Part shown: positions 47,623 to 60,601 of the stretch, piece after piece
Position numbering within the stretch: the stretch's first letter is position 1
Layout of the letters: every line of letters starts with the position of its first letter
Assembly: GCF_001039355.2 (NCBI RefSeq)
Contig: NW_019775647.1
Coordinates: forward strand, 204,835 to 268,834
From: Lingula anatina
Lineage: Eukaryota; Brachiopoda; Lingulata; Lingulida; Lingulidae
Length of the DNA stretch: 64,000 nt
Direction: 5' to 3'
Program-made: the position numbers and the translations under genes
Notes under the pieces: generated by a model
The model's input: the letters and a program-made list of their open reading frames with translations, nothing else
Told to the model about the DNA's origin: nothing
Databases searched by the model: none

Positions 47623-50600
47623 TCATACGACCATCTTAGAGCGCCTACACTTGCATTTATTTCTACATTTTATCCTTTCCGAGTCGAAACTTGGCATGAA
47701 GGGGATGTTTGAGCAACACGGTATTTTTTCCAAGTACGGAGTTATATATGGAATGCTGTAAACTTCATATTCTTTGGTTTTCGGATCGTCATAACCTTCG
47801 GGATTTTGTGCATTCGCAAAGACCTCTTCGTGCCATTTTCCTATGCCCCTCTCGGCTTTTGTGCCTGCAATATGAAATGTTTTAATACATCTTTTAAAGA
47901 TTGCATTTATTAACACTCGAATGTTATTATCAGACACCACTAATATTCAAAGTTCATTAGCACATCTGATCTGTTTGTGTGGACAAAATGTTTGTATTGA
48001 AGAAAATAACTCGTTTGTCAATAGAAACGTCCACGATTTTTCTTTAAAGCAAAAAGACGAAATAAAAAACAGCTACATGTGTAAGAACAAACTTGCGCTA
48101 CGGGTGCGGACTTACTTAACTTTAGAGCTTCTGTAAGTGCAAACTTCTCCGTTTTTTTTTTTTTTTTTTTTTTTTTTTAAGGGTAATAAAACGATGTTTT
48201 TCAACGTAATACCTGGAATAGTGTTGTCTAGGAAGAACCCCAGCGCACCGCTGAGAAACATCGGCGTTGTTAAAAACACTGTGATAACAGCATCCAGTCC
48301 GTCCACCCCTAAAAATAACGGCATAGTTAATGATCTAGGTTGTTATGAAGCATATCATATAAATCAACTGTGGTACAAGAACTGACCTGACTGTGGTAAT
48401 TGAGTAAGCACTGTATACGTAAATATATGAAAAATAAGATATAAGGAAATCGGTCTTTATAAGGAATCAGCAGGCAAAGAATGATGCTGATCAAAAAGGC
48501 ACCTCCATCTCAATGAAAAATTATGCATGCATAAAAAGAAAAAAATATTCGGTAAATATACAAATACAGTAGAAATACTATATCGTGGCTGATTAAAAAT
48601 CGGTTATCACCTGTTTTTATAGCATCGGTGTTCTGCTTTGCCCATTCTGGCACGACGAACCCACACATCAAAGAAAAGCCCAAAATGGACATATTTCTGG
48701 CCGATCTTATATCAATATACGTAACGTTGGAGATCCCCACGGACACCACAAAGGAAAGTCCAATGGTTAAAACACCGCCCTGGATTGGTAAGGGTATAGC
48801 GGCCAAAGCGGCCCCCACCTTGCCTATAACGCCCATACACACCATCATGATCCCAGCCACTTGGTACACTCGTCGGCTGGCGACCTGGAAAAATGGTTTC
48901 AAAGACTAATGTAAGTGTAATACAAGTTAATACTTCACGCACAAGTTACAGCACTTAAATGGAATGGATCTTATATGGCACGTGTTTCAAATGGGGTCAG
49001 CTCCATAGAGAAATTTACGTCCCGATAGATGCACGGTCCGATACGGTACGTCTCGATAGATAGGCCTACTGGTCCCAATACTTTATGTGCCTATGCAAAT
49101 ACACGTGCCTTCATATAGATGTTGGGTCTATTGGGGCGTAGTTTTATCCGTTTTTATTTTGAATTTCACGGCACATGGATGTTATGGTTCACGATTTACC
49201 GGTTCCCTTATATACTCCGGTACATGTATCTATCTGTGCTGCTAGTAGGCCTATTGGCACATTATGTACAAGGATTTATCGGCATGCACATTTCTTTTTA
49301 CACGTACTTGTAAAGTCTTTACGGGTAACAAGACAACAGGCTGGTATCACAAGTTGGTATCACTTAGGGACTTAAATTTGTTCCCATATTTAAAAAGAAA
49401 CTAAAACCGCACCTTGGTAATTCCTATCACACCGACGTTATTGCTATACGATGTTGTGCCGTGCCCCATCCCCAGGGAGCCGGAGAGGACGCTTCCCAGC
49501 CCCTCCACCAACATGCCTCGGTTCACGGCGTGTGCTGGGGGTGCTGGCACCTGACATAGCTTGGCCGCGGCGTAGTAATCTCCTACCGACTCCACGACAG
49601 ATGCCAATGTCCCTGCTATCATACCAAACACGCCGCCAGCGTTTATGACTGGTGTACCATACTGTCCTGAAATATGGAAGAGTCCCTAAAATTTTCCACA
49701 TTTAATCATTTCATTTTGTTGTGTGTGTTTGTGTGTGTGTGTTTGTGTTTGTGTGTGTGTGTCAGCGCTCGTCCATAAACATATTCGTTTTCAATTTTGG
49801 CTTCAGTGAAATAAGATATAGGCCTACATGTATGAACACATTAAAATACATCTCACACGTTATTGCAATGCGTGACCTTGGAACCAAAACATTAGCGTCT
49901 GTAGGGACTGAATATGTTACCTGGATATGGAAAGAAGAACCACTTAGCGTTCCGAATCCCTACCAATCCTGCGTCAGTGCGCGCTTTGTACTGTACGGCC
50001 TTCGGGTCATCTGGCAGAGAGCCGGTGGCCGTGAGAATCCAGCACGCTAGCCACGTGATGACGATACTGAATACAACCTAAGTGAACATAAAATCGACCT
50101 TGACAATAAAAAAAATAGCAATGTACAGATAAAACATTTATATGTGGGTAAAACAATACAACGTATTCATTTCCATGACTTGATCATGGTCCAGATTGAA
50201 TAGGCTTCAATTTGCAACAGAAAACAAATTCGATATTTCGTTCATTTAAGTTTTGTGCACAAGTTATCTTCTGTGATATGGAAATTATATGTGTAATATA
50301 AAAACAAATTAATGGTTCTTAAATGAACTTTTTGCTGAGATTTTTTGTCCATATAAGCAGCGTTTTTGTTTAAAACAATCGTTTTGCGCTTACCGGTAGT
50401 AACACGAATAAATAACAGGACACTTTGTGGCATTTTTCCTTACGAGACCACCACACAAATGGTACTTGTATCTTCCTCAAATATACTCCACTGATGAATA
50501 CAATGGCACAAGAGCTAAAATAAAAAAAATAGCTCAAATAAAAAATTTTGAAGAAATATCAATTTTCAGAAATTGCTGTTGTTTCCAACATTTCACCACA

Positions 50601-53600
50601 AGCGGAAATACGCCAAAAAGTGAATACCTGTTCTACTAATATTAGGCCTACTCGACTGTTTATGAAAGTATGCAGTATATTTCCTTGCCTTCTTGAGAAG
50701 TAGGGTAATGTCAATAAATTAGTCAATATAAGACTAACTCAAATTAAAAAATAAAAATAAACAAAATCGGTGTACCTACAGTGCCCACATTCCCCAGTGT
50801 GCCTGAGAATATTTATACACCACGGAGAAGAGAGACAGTCCAATCATAGTGATGGTAGGAGCGATTGTGAGGGGTCCAATGTATTGCAGTAGAAAACCAA
50901 TGGCGCCTAATTCACAGACAAATGAATTAGAATCACTAGAAGCCCAGTTTTTTATTGAACTGTATCTACGCTACGCAAATGCTGGCTATACCCACCATCG
51001 CATGCATGAGAAGCGTACTGTTAGGTGTTTTTAACGTCACTCTGGCGTATCCGCCGTTAGCCTAGCGTATCCCTTGCGTATGGGTAACATATAACCCATA
51101 CGCTGTATTTTTTACACTCTCAAATTTTATCTCCTTCTGCAGTGGGGATGCAAACGCACTCCAACATTTGCCTGAGAGTGAGCAATTTTTCTCACACGTT
51201 GATGCTATATATAAAAGTATAAGCTATTTAGTGTGACAGTGCTATAACATTATGCCTTTTTTGGTGTGAGAAAAGCGAGTGAAAAAATTAATAAAAATAA
51301 TAATAATATTATTAATAATAATAATAATAATCGCGCAGTACCTGTGCACCCAAGGAATATCTGTACAATAGACGCCACCATGAGACTTCCTTGTACGACA
51401 TTCAAACGGTCCTGCCACTGCACATCAGACATGGCGTCCCGAGCAGACGACAAATTTCCTAACGTTGTGTTGGCCATCAGGGTTGCTTCTGAATGATAGA
51501 AATGGAAGAGTTAAGTACGGTTCTCATAAAACTCTATTCATTGAACATAGACGTTTAGCCTTTTAATCAAACGCTGAGCAAAATGAAAGATGACCCAGTA
51601 TGTATCCACCGGAAACCATAATACATGTAAGAAAAAACGCCTTCTGTGTCTTTTAATCTATGTGCGATCACGTACGTTGACTCGTTTACATCAGATCATG
51701 TGCTGGTCGTTTGGTTAAGACCGCGTTCAGAACAGCGGACTAACAGATCCGCGGATAAATATGGCCACCCACTAAAAAGCTTGCCGCTTAATTCCCGATA
51801 AGACACTGAATATATTCCCTGCGGGGACTACGCAACAAGCATTCCAGTGGGTCGGCCATATTTGATCCCCGGATCTGTTAATCTGCCGTTCTGAATGTGC
51901 TCTAATTGTACCTGGTGTTTCCGGACACCTGAACCTCTCCAGGGACAACATGGCGATCATCGGCGCCACAAAGGAATGGCTTCCTCCTTGGATAATGGGA
52001 AGTCTAAAATGAATGGGCTTACTATACGAGTTTTTGTTTAGAAGAACGTTTGTAGTCATGGCAATACGTTTTATGTATCTGTTGAAGTAATATTTTTTTA
52101 AAGTAATATTTTGTTGAAGTAATTATCTGTTGAAGTAATATTTTTTCTAGAGATCTATATAAAGTAGTGCTAGCTTACATGACATCCAAATGCAGTCAGC
52201 TAATATCATTTATAAAGATAAAAGCATTTGCCAAAGTCTCAATTCACTTCTGTTGAATATGTTAACTTTATCCTTACCTTGCATTTATGGTACATGTAGG
52301 CCCTACCACAGTAGCCTAATCTCACCTCGGCGGCACCCTATGGCCTTCTCCCTGTGGTACACTTCACTCTGACCTTATTCCTATGGTCTCCTGTATCCTT
52401 AACCGACCCCTATGAAACCCTGTTTCCTCACCTTACCCCTATACCCTCACTCTTACCACACACCCAGGGTACCTTAACCTTTATCTTACCCCTATGATGA
52501 CCTGTACCTTTACCCTACCACTATGGTACCCTGCACCCTACCTTACCCCTATGGTGCGCTGTACCCTTACCCTACCCCTGCGGTACCCTTACCCTATCCC
52601 TGTGGTATACTGGTACTTTACTGGTGCTGTATCCTTACCGTATCCCTGTTGTATAATGGTACTTTATTGGTGCTGTATCCTTACCGTATTCCTGTGGTAT
52701 ACTGGTACTTTACTGGTACTGTATCCTTACCCTATCCATGTGGTATACTGGTACTTTACTGGTACTGTATCCTTACCGTATCCCTGTGGTATACTGGTAC
52801 TTTACTGGTACTGTATCCTTACCGTATCCCTGTGGTATACTGGTACTTTACTGGTGCTGTCTCCTTACCGTATCCCTATGGTACACTGTAACACCGACAC
52901 CAAGCCAGATACAAAAATGGCGGTGCTCTGTAACTCCGCAAGCAGTTCGTAGTTGTCCTCTTGACAAAGCAGCCCGCTCAGTATTAACGGCAGCGACATC
53001 GTGCCCGTGATGCACATCACCACTTGCTAAAAAAAAAAAAGCACAGCATAAAATATTTCACAATTAGATGGTGTCTACACAATGCCGTGGTAAAGAATAA
53101 ATATTTTTGGTATCTAAAGTGTAAGGGTTAGTCTTTATTTATGAAAAAAAAGTTCGATAATCGTATTATTGCACGTATATATTTTATGCTGAAATGCCTT
53201 TAAACTTCATTGGTCGCATGACAACTGGTAAAAAAATCATGATTCGGGATAGTCCAAAGGCACTGTGATATGTACAAGTTCAAATCTGATCGGAAAAACG
53301 CGTAGTTTTTAATGAATCAATGAATAAATAAGGAAAAAAATCTATAATTTGGCAATGAAGAACACTTATTACCAAAAAGCAATAGAAATCCGTTTTCATA
53401 GTGATAGGAGTGTATCCTGCGAATATACAGCACCTGAGCATCACGTTTATTTCGGTGGAAGATACGGTTCTATAATATTAGATAGCGAAAGTTGTTACGG
53501 AAAGAAATCCCAAAACCATCATTGACAGTCCCTAAAAAGTTTTTTCTTGTACGTCAAGATCGGTAACGTATTACTTGAGAAGGGTTGCTTCAGTGCATCT

Positions 53601-55959
53601 TGTATTTGCGGGACACACCTGCACTGAGTCTTCGGGCTTTTTTTTTTGTACTAGTACTATTTGTGTCTTGCAGAAGGTCACAGTGAGTCTCATTTCTTTG
53701 TCTGGTGTTTATAACTTCATGTGTCCATTAAAATACAAGTGAAATAAGGCCTACAATACAGATAAAGTGTATGTGGTGAATAGTGCATCTATGCCCATCT
53801 TTTCGCTTTAGTCTAACTTTTCTTCGGTTAAAAAGTATGTCATGGCCAATCGAGATTTTGATGTTCCGTTTACATGTACTCCCTTTCCTATTATGCTAAG
53901 TCACGCAGACTTTAGTTGCGTTTTTTTATGACTTCTAATTTTGTTTGAGATTTATAAGGATCTTAAACAAAGTGGCACACAGTAGTTAAGAAAGCATCTT
54001 CATATAGCTCAGTTAACGGTCGCAATCACGCAAAGTCAGTTGTTGTAAAAAAGTAGTAGTCAGTTGTGTTTAGCATCAATTTCTGCCATAGAAAACATCT
54101 GTTTATCGAAACATTTGATAATTCACCCGACCCCCATTCAACTCAGGTACCAGTATACACATGTACAGGTACTTGTACTGTACATAATTACCTCCGCCAA
54201 GGAGGTTATGTTTTTACCCCTGTTTGTTTGTTTATTTGTCTGTCTGTCATCAACATAACTAAAAAAAATATGGATGAATTTCGATGGAATTTTCAGGGTA
54301 GGTCAGAAATGGGTTAACTTAGAAGTGATTAGTTTTTGGTGGTAATTTGGATCTATAATCAATCAACAATTAATAATCAATAATTAAAAACTAAGTTATG
54401 GGCCGATTTTGATGAAATTTTCAGGAACTGTCAGAAGTGGGCCAAGGAACAGATGATAAGTTTTTGGTGGTGATCCGAATCAATAATCAATCAATAATCA
54501 AAAATAAAAAAAAACTAAATCATTATAGAATGAAAATTTAGGGGTGAAACGGCATTGGGTGGAGACTTTGCTGCCTTGGCGGAGGTCTGCGCTCTCGGAG
54601 TGCTTTTCTAGTTACACATGCTTCGTCTGCATTTCCAACAATGGTAGATTTACCGACCTTAATAATACTTACAGCTCAGATTTTTCGCCAGTATGGACGT
54701 TTTGACTCGTTTTGACTACAAGTACACTAGTTCCTCTAGAATTTGTCAAGAAAGGTCGTAATTTACCCAAGCCTGAACATTGTTCTTATGTTAAACAACT
54801 TTCTTCTCAGCGCTGCTATAACTAATAATGTATACTACAAGCGAGTTTCAAGCGGGTAGACCTCTTAAAAACAGGAAGATGAACAACAAATCTTTGTACC
54901 ACTAGTAGCGGTCGCGAGCTTTTAAAGCTTTGAGAATTTTTAAAACTCATTTAGAGCAAAAGCTGAATGAGTTGCAGTCATATGCTCAATTTTTATTTGA
55001 AATCTTACTGTCGACATGCCCATTTGTCGATCACTTCTCTTTGGCGTCTTTTATTCAGATTTACCGGATTAACGGTAATCAACATGTAGTGCTCATGTAC
55101 TAAGAAAAGTGCAACCAAACCGCCTTGACGCATTGTCGAGCTTGTTCTCCTTAAACATAATAAATAAATATGTCGAAATGTCCATGACATCCTTGAATCT
55201 GTTGAACAAGCTATTTCAACACATGACCTGCCATCTATGGAGACACTTACATTAAAATATTGTGGTTCAATTTAAAAAAATGATTATTATATAATGCCGC
55301 TTACTTTTAAATTTTCCCAAAACTGTTTTCAAATATTTAAAGATACCTAGCTGACATTTGGAAATATTATTACCACGGTTATTACCGAGGTAAAAAGGAG
55401 GTTCCTTTCTTGCCTTAATAGCAAGTGACTTGATGGACTTTCACTGGTTCGATCCACCAGAGGTCACAGTACAAGTTTGAGCAATTTGAATTTCCAGCTA
55501 GAGATAAGGATTATTTGCTCACGGCAACCGTGTCAGGCCGCAAATGTAATAAGCAGGCATTTACAACTCGAAGAACAGTTTGATTTGTGATTGGTTATTT
55601 TCCAAGTAATATACGTTGAAAATGAATTAGCTACTACGCGTAATACCAAAACTATTGCATGTCACATATTTTTGTCCATTTTGATTTGGCACGTCTGTTG
55701 ACTAAAATATTAGTCCTACTTAACAATTTCTGTTGCTGACTGGTACAACCACTGTTTTTTCCATTACCTGAATAGCTAAAATGATGGTAACAGCCACGGG
55801 GGGACATTTGTCTAGAGGATAGAGCAAGGACACTTCTTCCGAGTTTCCCATGCGACCGTCTTCAAATTTTTCCTCCAGTTGGTATTCAACAGGCGCATCA
55901 TCGTCGGAGCTGACAAAAGTTTGATCCGACTGTAATTTCTCAATGGTGTGCATCTCCAT
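47623..55959 (-). CDS. SLC23-type nucleobase/ascorbate transporter (11 exons)
   Basis: Multi-pass membrane transporter, 605 residues, usual length for animal SLC23. Exons in coding order: 55768-55959, 52869-53026, 51912-52003, 51342-51488, 50780-50906, 50394-50514, 49964-50078, 49413-49666, 48611-48884, 48213-48308, 47623-47864 (stop at 47623-47625); 1,818 nt, all in phase. Diagnostic stretches: RLPIIQGGSHSFVAPM, VVESVGDYYAAAK (conserved Glu), YSNNVGVIGITK matching the NAT signature except for its first position, and GALGFFLDNTIPG near the end. The TM1 'QH' motif of the family reads IQQ here. These changes suggest a divergent paralog, so ascorbate versus nucleobase specificity cannot be assigned. 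Convergent with the metalloprotease. Confidence 0.9.
51715..51905. mobile_element. MITE-like element next to an SLC23 splice donor
   Basis: Inverted ends: TTAAGACCGCGTTCAGAAC at the left and GTTCTGAATGTGCTCTAA at the right; the pairing continues inward (ACAGATCC/GGATCTGTTAA, ATATGGCC/GGCCATAT). About 191 bp, non-coding. It ends six bases before the intron's 5' splice site at 51911 on the minus strand. Confidence 0.75.
52587..52870. repeat. 46-bp minisatellite containing the SLC23 5' splice site
   Basis: Units of 46 bp start near 52587, 52633, 52679, 52725, 52771, 52817 and 52863. Each has CCTTACC-TATCC-TGTGGTATACTGG-type sequence, which on the minus strand is exon end plus GGTAAGG donor. The last unit (52863) overlaps the real exon end at 52869. 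A looser CCTTACCCCTATGGTACCCTG-like repeat continues back to about 52310. ORFs reading YWYFTG/YPYPCG repeats here are artefacts. Confidence 0.88.
53030..55767 (-). other. Intron 1 of the SLC23 gene
   Basis: About 2.7 kb. Apart from the dispersed element at 54191-54611 and homopolymers, I see no second gene. The AT-rich short ORFs are not convincing. Confidence 0.6.
54191..54611. mobile_element. Dispersed element with CCTCCGCCAAGG / CCTTGGCGGAGG ends
   Basis: Starts CCTCCGCCAAGGAGGTTATG and ends CCTTGGCGGAGGTCTGCGCT followed by CTCGGAGTGCTTTTCTAGTT. The termini are inverted. The interior has two diverged copies of a 'GATGAATTT..TTTTCAGG..GT.AGAA..GGG' segment (54270-54330 and 54410-54470), each followed by 'AGTTTTTGGTGGT' and AATCAAT repeats. 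I recall near-identical termini from many animal genomes; the family name is not certain. Confidence 0.7.
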
Positions 55960-56167
55960 GACTAATGGTATCACGCGGATCTCTTGCTCATTGCTGGAAG
56001 GGTTTTAAAACTGTAATGCGACCACCTGGCCACTATTTTGCTACCTCGACAGAAATCTAAGTAGGACATGCATATTTAGATTGCGTGTTATCTTTTCTTC
56101 TACGCTTTCGTACGTCTTATCGAATCCCAGCTCCTCTTTAATCCATACCTGCCTTGCATAAGTATTG
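55960..56167. other. Short spacer upstream of SLC23
   Basis: Probable SLC23 5' UTR/promoter region squeezed against the retrotransposon. No clear TATA box. Confidence 0.4.
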
Positions 56168-56486
56168 CGCCATGACAAGAAGGAGAGAACAACTTCTTGC
56201 TTGTTCGAATCCCAAACTTCAGGTGCTTACTCAGCACTTGACCTTTATTCATATGCAAATGAGAAAACTCGCTCACCAGGTGTCAGTGCCAGTAGGTCAT
56301 ACACAATCCGGCTGCATTCACATTGTATACACTTTACAGCATACTGGCGTGATCACTTTTCTTTTTCTTTTCTTCTTTTCTTTTTTAAGGAAGTAAACAA
56401 TGTGTAACTGCAAAATCAACACAAAAACATTAGTGCAATATGTACAGAGGTGCAACGGCACAGTGTCAATGTCAAAGGTAACGAAG
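56168..56486 (-). repeat. 3' LTR of the retrotransposon (approximate)
   Basis: Bounded at the low end by the sequence shared with 60538-60584 (CGCCATGACAAGAAGGAGAG, 2 mismatches over about 45 bases) and at the high end by a minus-strand purine tract (ACGGGGAGGAGA, 56488-56500) that fits a polypurine tract. The exact upper edge is uncertain. Confidence 0.6.
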
Positions 56487-56542
56487 TCTCCTCCCCGTTT
56501 ATTTATTTTTTTTTAGACGACTGATTGTCAGTTTCTTTGATA

Positions 56543-59500
56543 TTAACTCACTTCCAATTCCAAAACATAATCTTTAAGATATCTAGGAGTTTGTCTTTTC
56601 CTCGTAGAACGTCTGAGAGTTTCAGTTGGTTGTTCACATGGATCTGACAAAGTTTGAACTTCTTCTTTCCTGTTGTTTTCGTCCATTTGTGAAGGAAATT
56701 CATGGAGAGAGTCAAAGTCAATGTGAGATTCTTTGTCACATGGATCTGACGAAGTTTGAACTTCTTTTTTGTTGTTTTCGACCGTTTGTGGATGAAATTC
56801 ACGGAGAGAGTCAAAGTCGATGTGAGATTCTTTGTCGTTGTCGGCAGTATCTACATTTTCATAGTCTGACAAAGAACACTCTGAATCATCGGAGTAGTCA
56901 CTACATAAATCGACCTTACTCCACTTATACTCGGGAACCTTATAGCAGTCCGACTGTTTAACTCTATAGGACAGAGTTCGTAACTGAATTCCTATGAATT
57001 TTTGAATATTGCACCACTGACCGTCGACTTTTACCACCATGTAGCGATCTCTGTCGTAAATCTTTGTCTTGTCATGATGTAAATAAACGGTATCTCCTAC
57101 ACTGAGATTGCTATTGTTAGCTATTGGTTTTGAAGGCGCTTTAGACCGCATACTAATTTCGTGGTTTTTCGCCCTTACTGAATTTTGATCCATAATCAGT
57201 TTCTGTCTGAAGTGGGGATTTGTTGACAGGTGAATTGATCTCTCTGAGAAAGCATTTCCCTCGCAGACAAACCTCCTCGGCACATTCTGGAATTGAGCTG
57301 AGCAACGCATAGGCTGAGAGTAGTTTGAGAAATAGAATCACGTGATGGATCTTTACGTAGAATTTCATCTTGAAGCTCCTGAACTGCCTTTTCTGCAACT
57401 GGATTTTTATTGATATTTTTGGGACGTCCAATCTCTATGACTAATCTAGACAATCGCAGAGACTCATCCGACACTAATGACTTGAATCCAGGAGCCAGGT
57501 CAGTGCGAATGACAGCACAGGGACCGTCAAGTGGTCGCATTTCTGCACATAGTTGAATTAGGCCTTCTCGTAAACTATCCTTAGTTTCGTCCTTAACAAA
57601 ACACGCTGTTGTGAATGAAGTGACGGTTTCTCTTACAATCAGAATATTTTGTGAGTGTCGTTTCATAACATCTGCTGCAAATGATGCTCCGACTGTAGGT
57701 GGGGGTGCTTCCGAAGACTGTTCCTGTTGTAGATGTGGAATTTTTTTCAAGGAAGCACACTGATGGCATGAACGTGATACCTCGTCGGCTTCTTTGTCTA
57801 AATTTAAAGCATAAAAGTAGCATTTTACTATGCTTTTTAGTTGATAGCCAGACGGGTGCTCCAGACGAATGTGGAGAACAGTAAGAATTGTCTGGGAACT
57901 ACTATAAGTTCTCGTTCGATTTCCAAAGGTGATTGGCGGTGCACTATTAGAAGACCATCTTTTGCGGTAGTAAGACCCTCTACGCGTAGATAACGTTTCA
58001 CGTTAGACACTCCGCTGTCTTTTCTACTTGGTCTGCGTACCTTGAGATAGGTGGGCCTTAGTTCGGCGTAGATCGTAGCATTCTTGTTGAATTTGAAGCC
58101 ATGCTTTTCGGTTTGTGAATGGAAGTTGTTTGGCCTCGCTAAGAACATCGTCGGTAGAAACACTAGATACTACACAGTTTTGTAGGTCATAGACGAAGCT
58201 GCAAACTCGACACTTCTGGTTTTGGCACTCTTTTGCATTTCTACTTGCAAAATCGGACGGAATATTATCTGAACCTGCCAGGTGTTGCACAGAAAAGTGA
58301 TATCTGCTGGCTAATGAGAGAAATGTAGATACACGTGGGCTTGCAGAAAACTCTCCTCTACATAACTTAACATGTGCTTGGACGCAAGGTTTATTGTCAG
58401 TTAATGCATGCGTTTTGTGTCTTGACTGTATAATATACTAGTATGGAGCGCAATGTTTGATCGCAGAAGCTATGGCTAAAGCTTCCAGCTCACACGGTAT
58501 CCAGGTCACCTGATGTTTTCGGAGTTTTGCGCTGAAAAATCCTGCTAAATGTAGCTTATCTCCGCGTTTGGCGTACAGAGTTGCAGCAAGACCACAGTGT
58601 CGAGAGGATGCATCTGTCACAAGCCAAAGCTCATCGTCGGCTCGAGGAATGATAATAGATCGATGGTTGAGTAAAGCTTTCTTTGAATTTTCGAAGGCTT
58701 CAACTTTCTCCTCCGTCCATGATAGCTTATCCTGGGACTGCTTTCCGGTAGTCATGCTGTCTAGGGAGCAAGCAACGAGGCACAACCAGGAAGTAGGCGT
58801 GCAAATGCTTTATAGGCATCCTAGGCATGGCAGAAAGGAAGCCGCTTCTCCAAGTCCATCCAAGGATTGTTGTTTCCCTTGGACAAATCACGGTTTTGGT
58901 CGGAGAAAGACGGAGATCACATTTGTTGAGAGCTCGAAGAACCTGTCGGAAATTTTCCATCAGTTCTTTTATAGTTTGACCTCCACAGTAAAGGTCGTCG
59001 GCAATTTTGCAAACAACGCCTTTCATAATAAGGTCACCCAGGACACGTGACATCATCTCCTCTTATGCCGTTTCCGAACCAGGCATTCCCATTGCTGAAC
59101 GTGTGTAGACTCTAACTCCCTTGAAAGGAGTAGCTACTCCACAATATTTCATGGATTTTTTATCCAGCGGAATGTGATAAAAGGCACTGGATAAGCCAGT
59201 GGTGATAATGTGTTTCCATCCTCCGATTACGTATATATATTACAATATTACGTATTGTGGAATTTACATCAGGTAAAAGAGACGGTTGAGGCTTGCAATA
59301 TTTTCCAACTTCGTTGAAAGCAGTAACCAAGCGGAATAGTCCGTTGCTCTTTTTCACCAGAAACGAAGGATTCAGGTATTCGACATTCACACCTACAATG
59401 TACATCTTCCGGTTTTGCGGAAGCAAATTTCTCTTGTAGATCGACAAGCTTGTTTCTGCTATATTGGGGAATCCTGCCCTTCCTCTGGGGGGGGGGGTGT

Positions 59501-60537
59501 TTGAGTAGGACCCATGTTTACCACTGATTTGAAAGGTCCCATAGCACCGTTGTATCCAGGGATTGACGGACTGAAAACATTGTCGTATGAAACGAGTAGT
59601 CTCTGGAAATCATTTTTGTCCTCTGGTGTCAATAGCAAATCAGGATCTAACTTTACGGCAGCAGAGTGAAGTCCTGGTGATGTAAAGTTTGTCTTGTTCG
59701 GGTAAAAATTTACAAGTGCTGAGAAAATGATCGTAGCGTTGTCGACCGGCTTGTTAACAGAGTGGGCATGAGCGCCGTTTCGCGTTGAACGTAGTACCGC
59801 GTTCTTTCAAGGGAGCGGAAATTCTGGCTTGTTGCTTTGTAATTGCTCTCATGGCACGAATTTCCTCGTGAGAATTCAATTGATCCAATAAAGAATCTAA
59901 AGCTTGAGAAATTTCAGGCTTGATTGAGGCGAGAGTTAGAGATCGTAACTCTGTTCCGTTTCTTTCCTTCACTAGCAAAGGCAAATCTTTATGGATTAAT
60001 TTCAGCCAGGTGAGCATAACAAAGTTTTCTAAAGTACGCGAAATTTCCTCGTCGTCAGTCATAACCTCGTTATGGTGAGCAATACCACCGTCGGCGGTGA
60101 GTAAGTTGTCTTCTACAAACGCCATTAAACGGCCTTTAATCGGGTTCAAGTTTTATCTGCGCAAAGTCTAAGAAATGGGCGCCGGTAGATTGAAAGCCAA
60201 AGTGTAAGCGGATAGACAGCCAAACAGAATTCAAACTGGTCGAGTTTTTCACAATTGATCCGTGTGAAATAACAGGACAAAAGTTGGCTATTTGATTGAG
60301 CATAGACTCTAACTGTGTTACCTTTTGCTGTGCTATGCGTCGTTGTCTCTCAGGAATGCTGTCGTCTTAAGATATTGTTTCCATTTCTCGAATGATCCTA
60401 TCGTCTCAGTCTTTGTTAGTACCCACTGTTTTGGGGCTTTGTGTGAACTTGCACTCGCCATTATCAAATGAATTTTCCACTCAGGGTGTATTTTTGACGT
60501 AAGAAGTTACGAGTTTCTTTTAAAATCGCTGCCATCA
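56543..60537 (-). mobile_element. Decayed LTR retrotransposon internal region (gag-like, RT, RNase H, integrase)
   Basis: Minus-strand fragments in order: gag-like helical region ending in CPLC (60149-59754), RT core with [20 protein letters not shown] (around 59340) and IADDLYCGG in the place of the YxDD box (around 58990), RNase H with TDASSRHCG and CELEALA (58438-58785), a linker with Cys pairs (58200-58290), integrase with RTDLAPGFKSLVSDE and NKNPVAEKAVQELQDEIL (57750-57196), and a tail with YLHHDKTKIYDRDRYMVV (57310-56543). The frame changes several times, so it is inactive. A Ty3/gypsy-type element is my best guess. The last base of the C-terminal reading frame is near 56543. Confidence 0.82.
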
Positions 60538-60600
60538 CGCCATGACAAGAAGGAGAGATCAACGTCTTGCTTGTTCGAATCCCAACCCACACGAAAACGC
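60538..60600 (-). repeat. Truncated 5' LTR ending at an N
   Basis: About 47 bp match the low end of the left LTR, then similarity stops shortly before the N at 60601. Adjacent internal sequence (TGATGGCAGCGATTTTAAAA on the minus strand) would be the primer-binding-site region. The missing LTR and the N point to a join or gap here. Confidence 0.6.
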
Positions 60601-60601
60601 N

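Noticed and set aside
48112-48385. ORFs around 48140-48180
   Set aside because: Driven by a T homopolymer and antisense to an SLC23 exon.
52587-52870. CRISPR-like array
   Set aside because: Repeats are contiguous 46-bp units without unique spacers, in an animal gene.
52494-53010. Overlapping ORFs with YWYFTG/YPYPCG repeats
   Set aside because: Products of the 46-bp minisatellite, antisense to an SLC23 exon.
54064-54317. Overlapping 64-aa and 83-aa plus-strand ORFs
   Set aside because: They run into the dispersed element at 54191 and have no family features or splice context.
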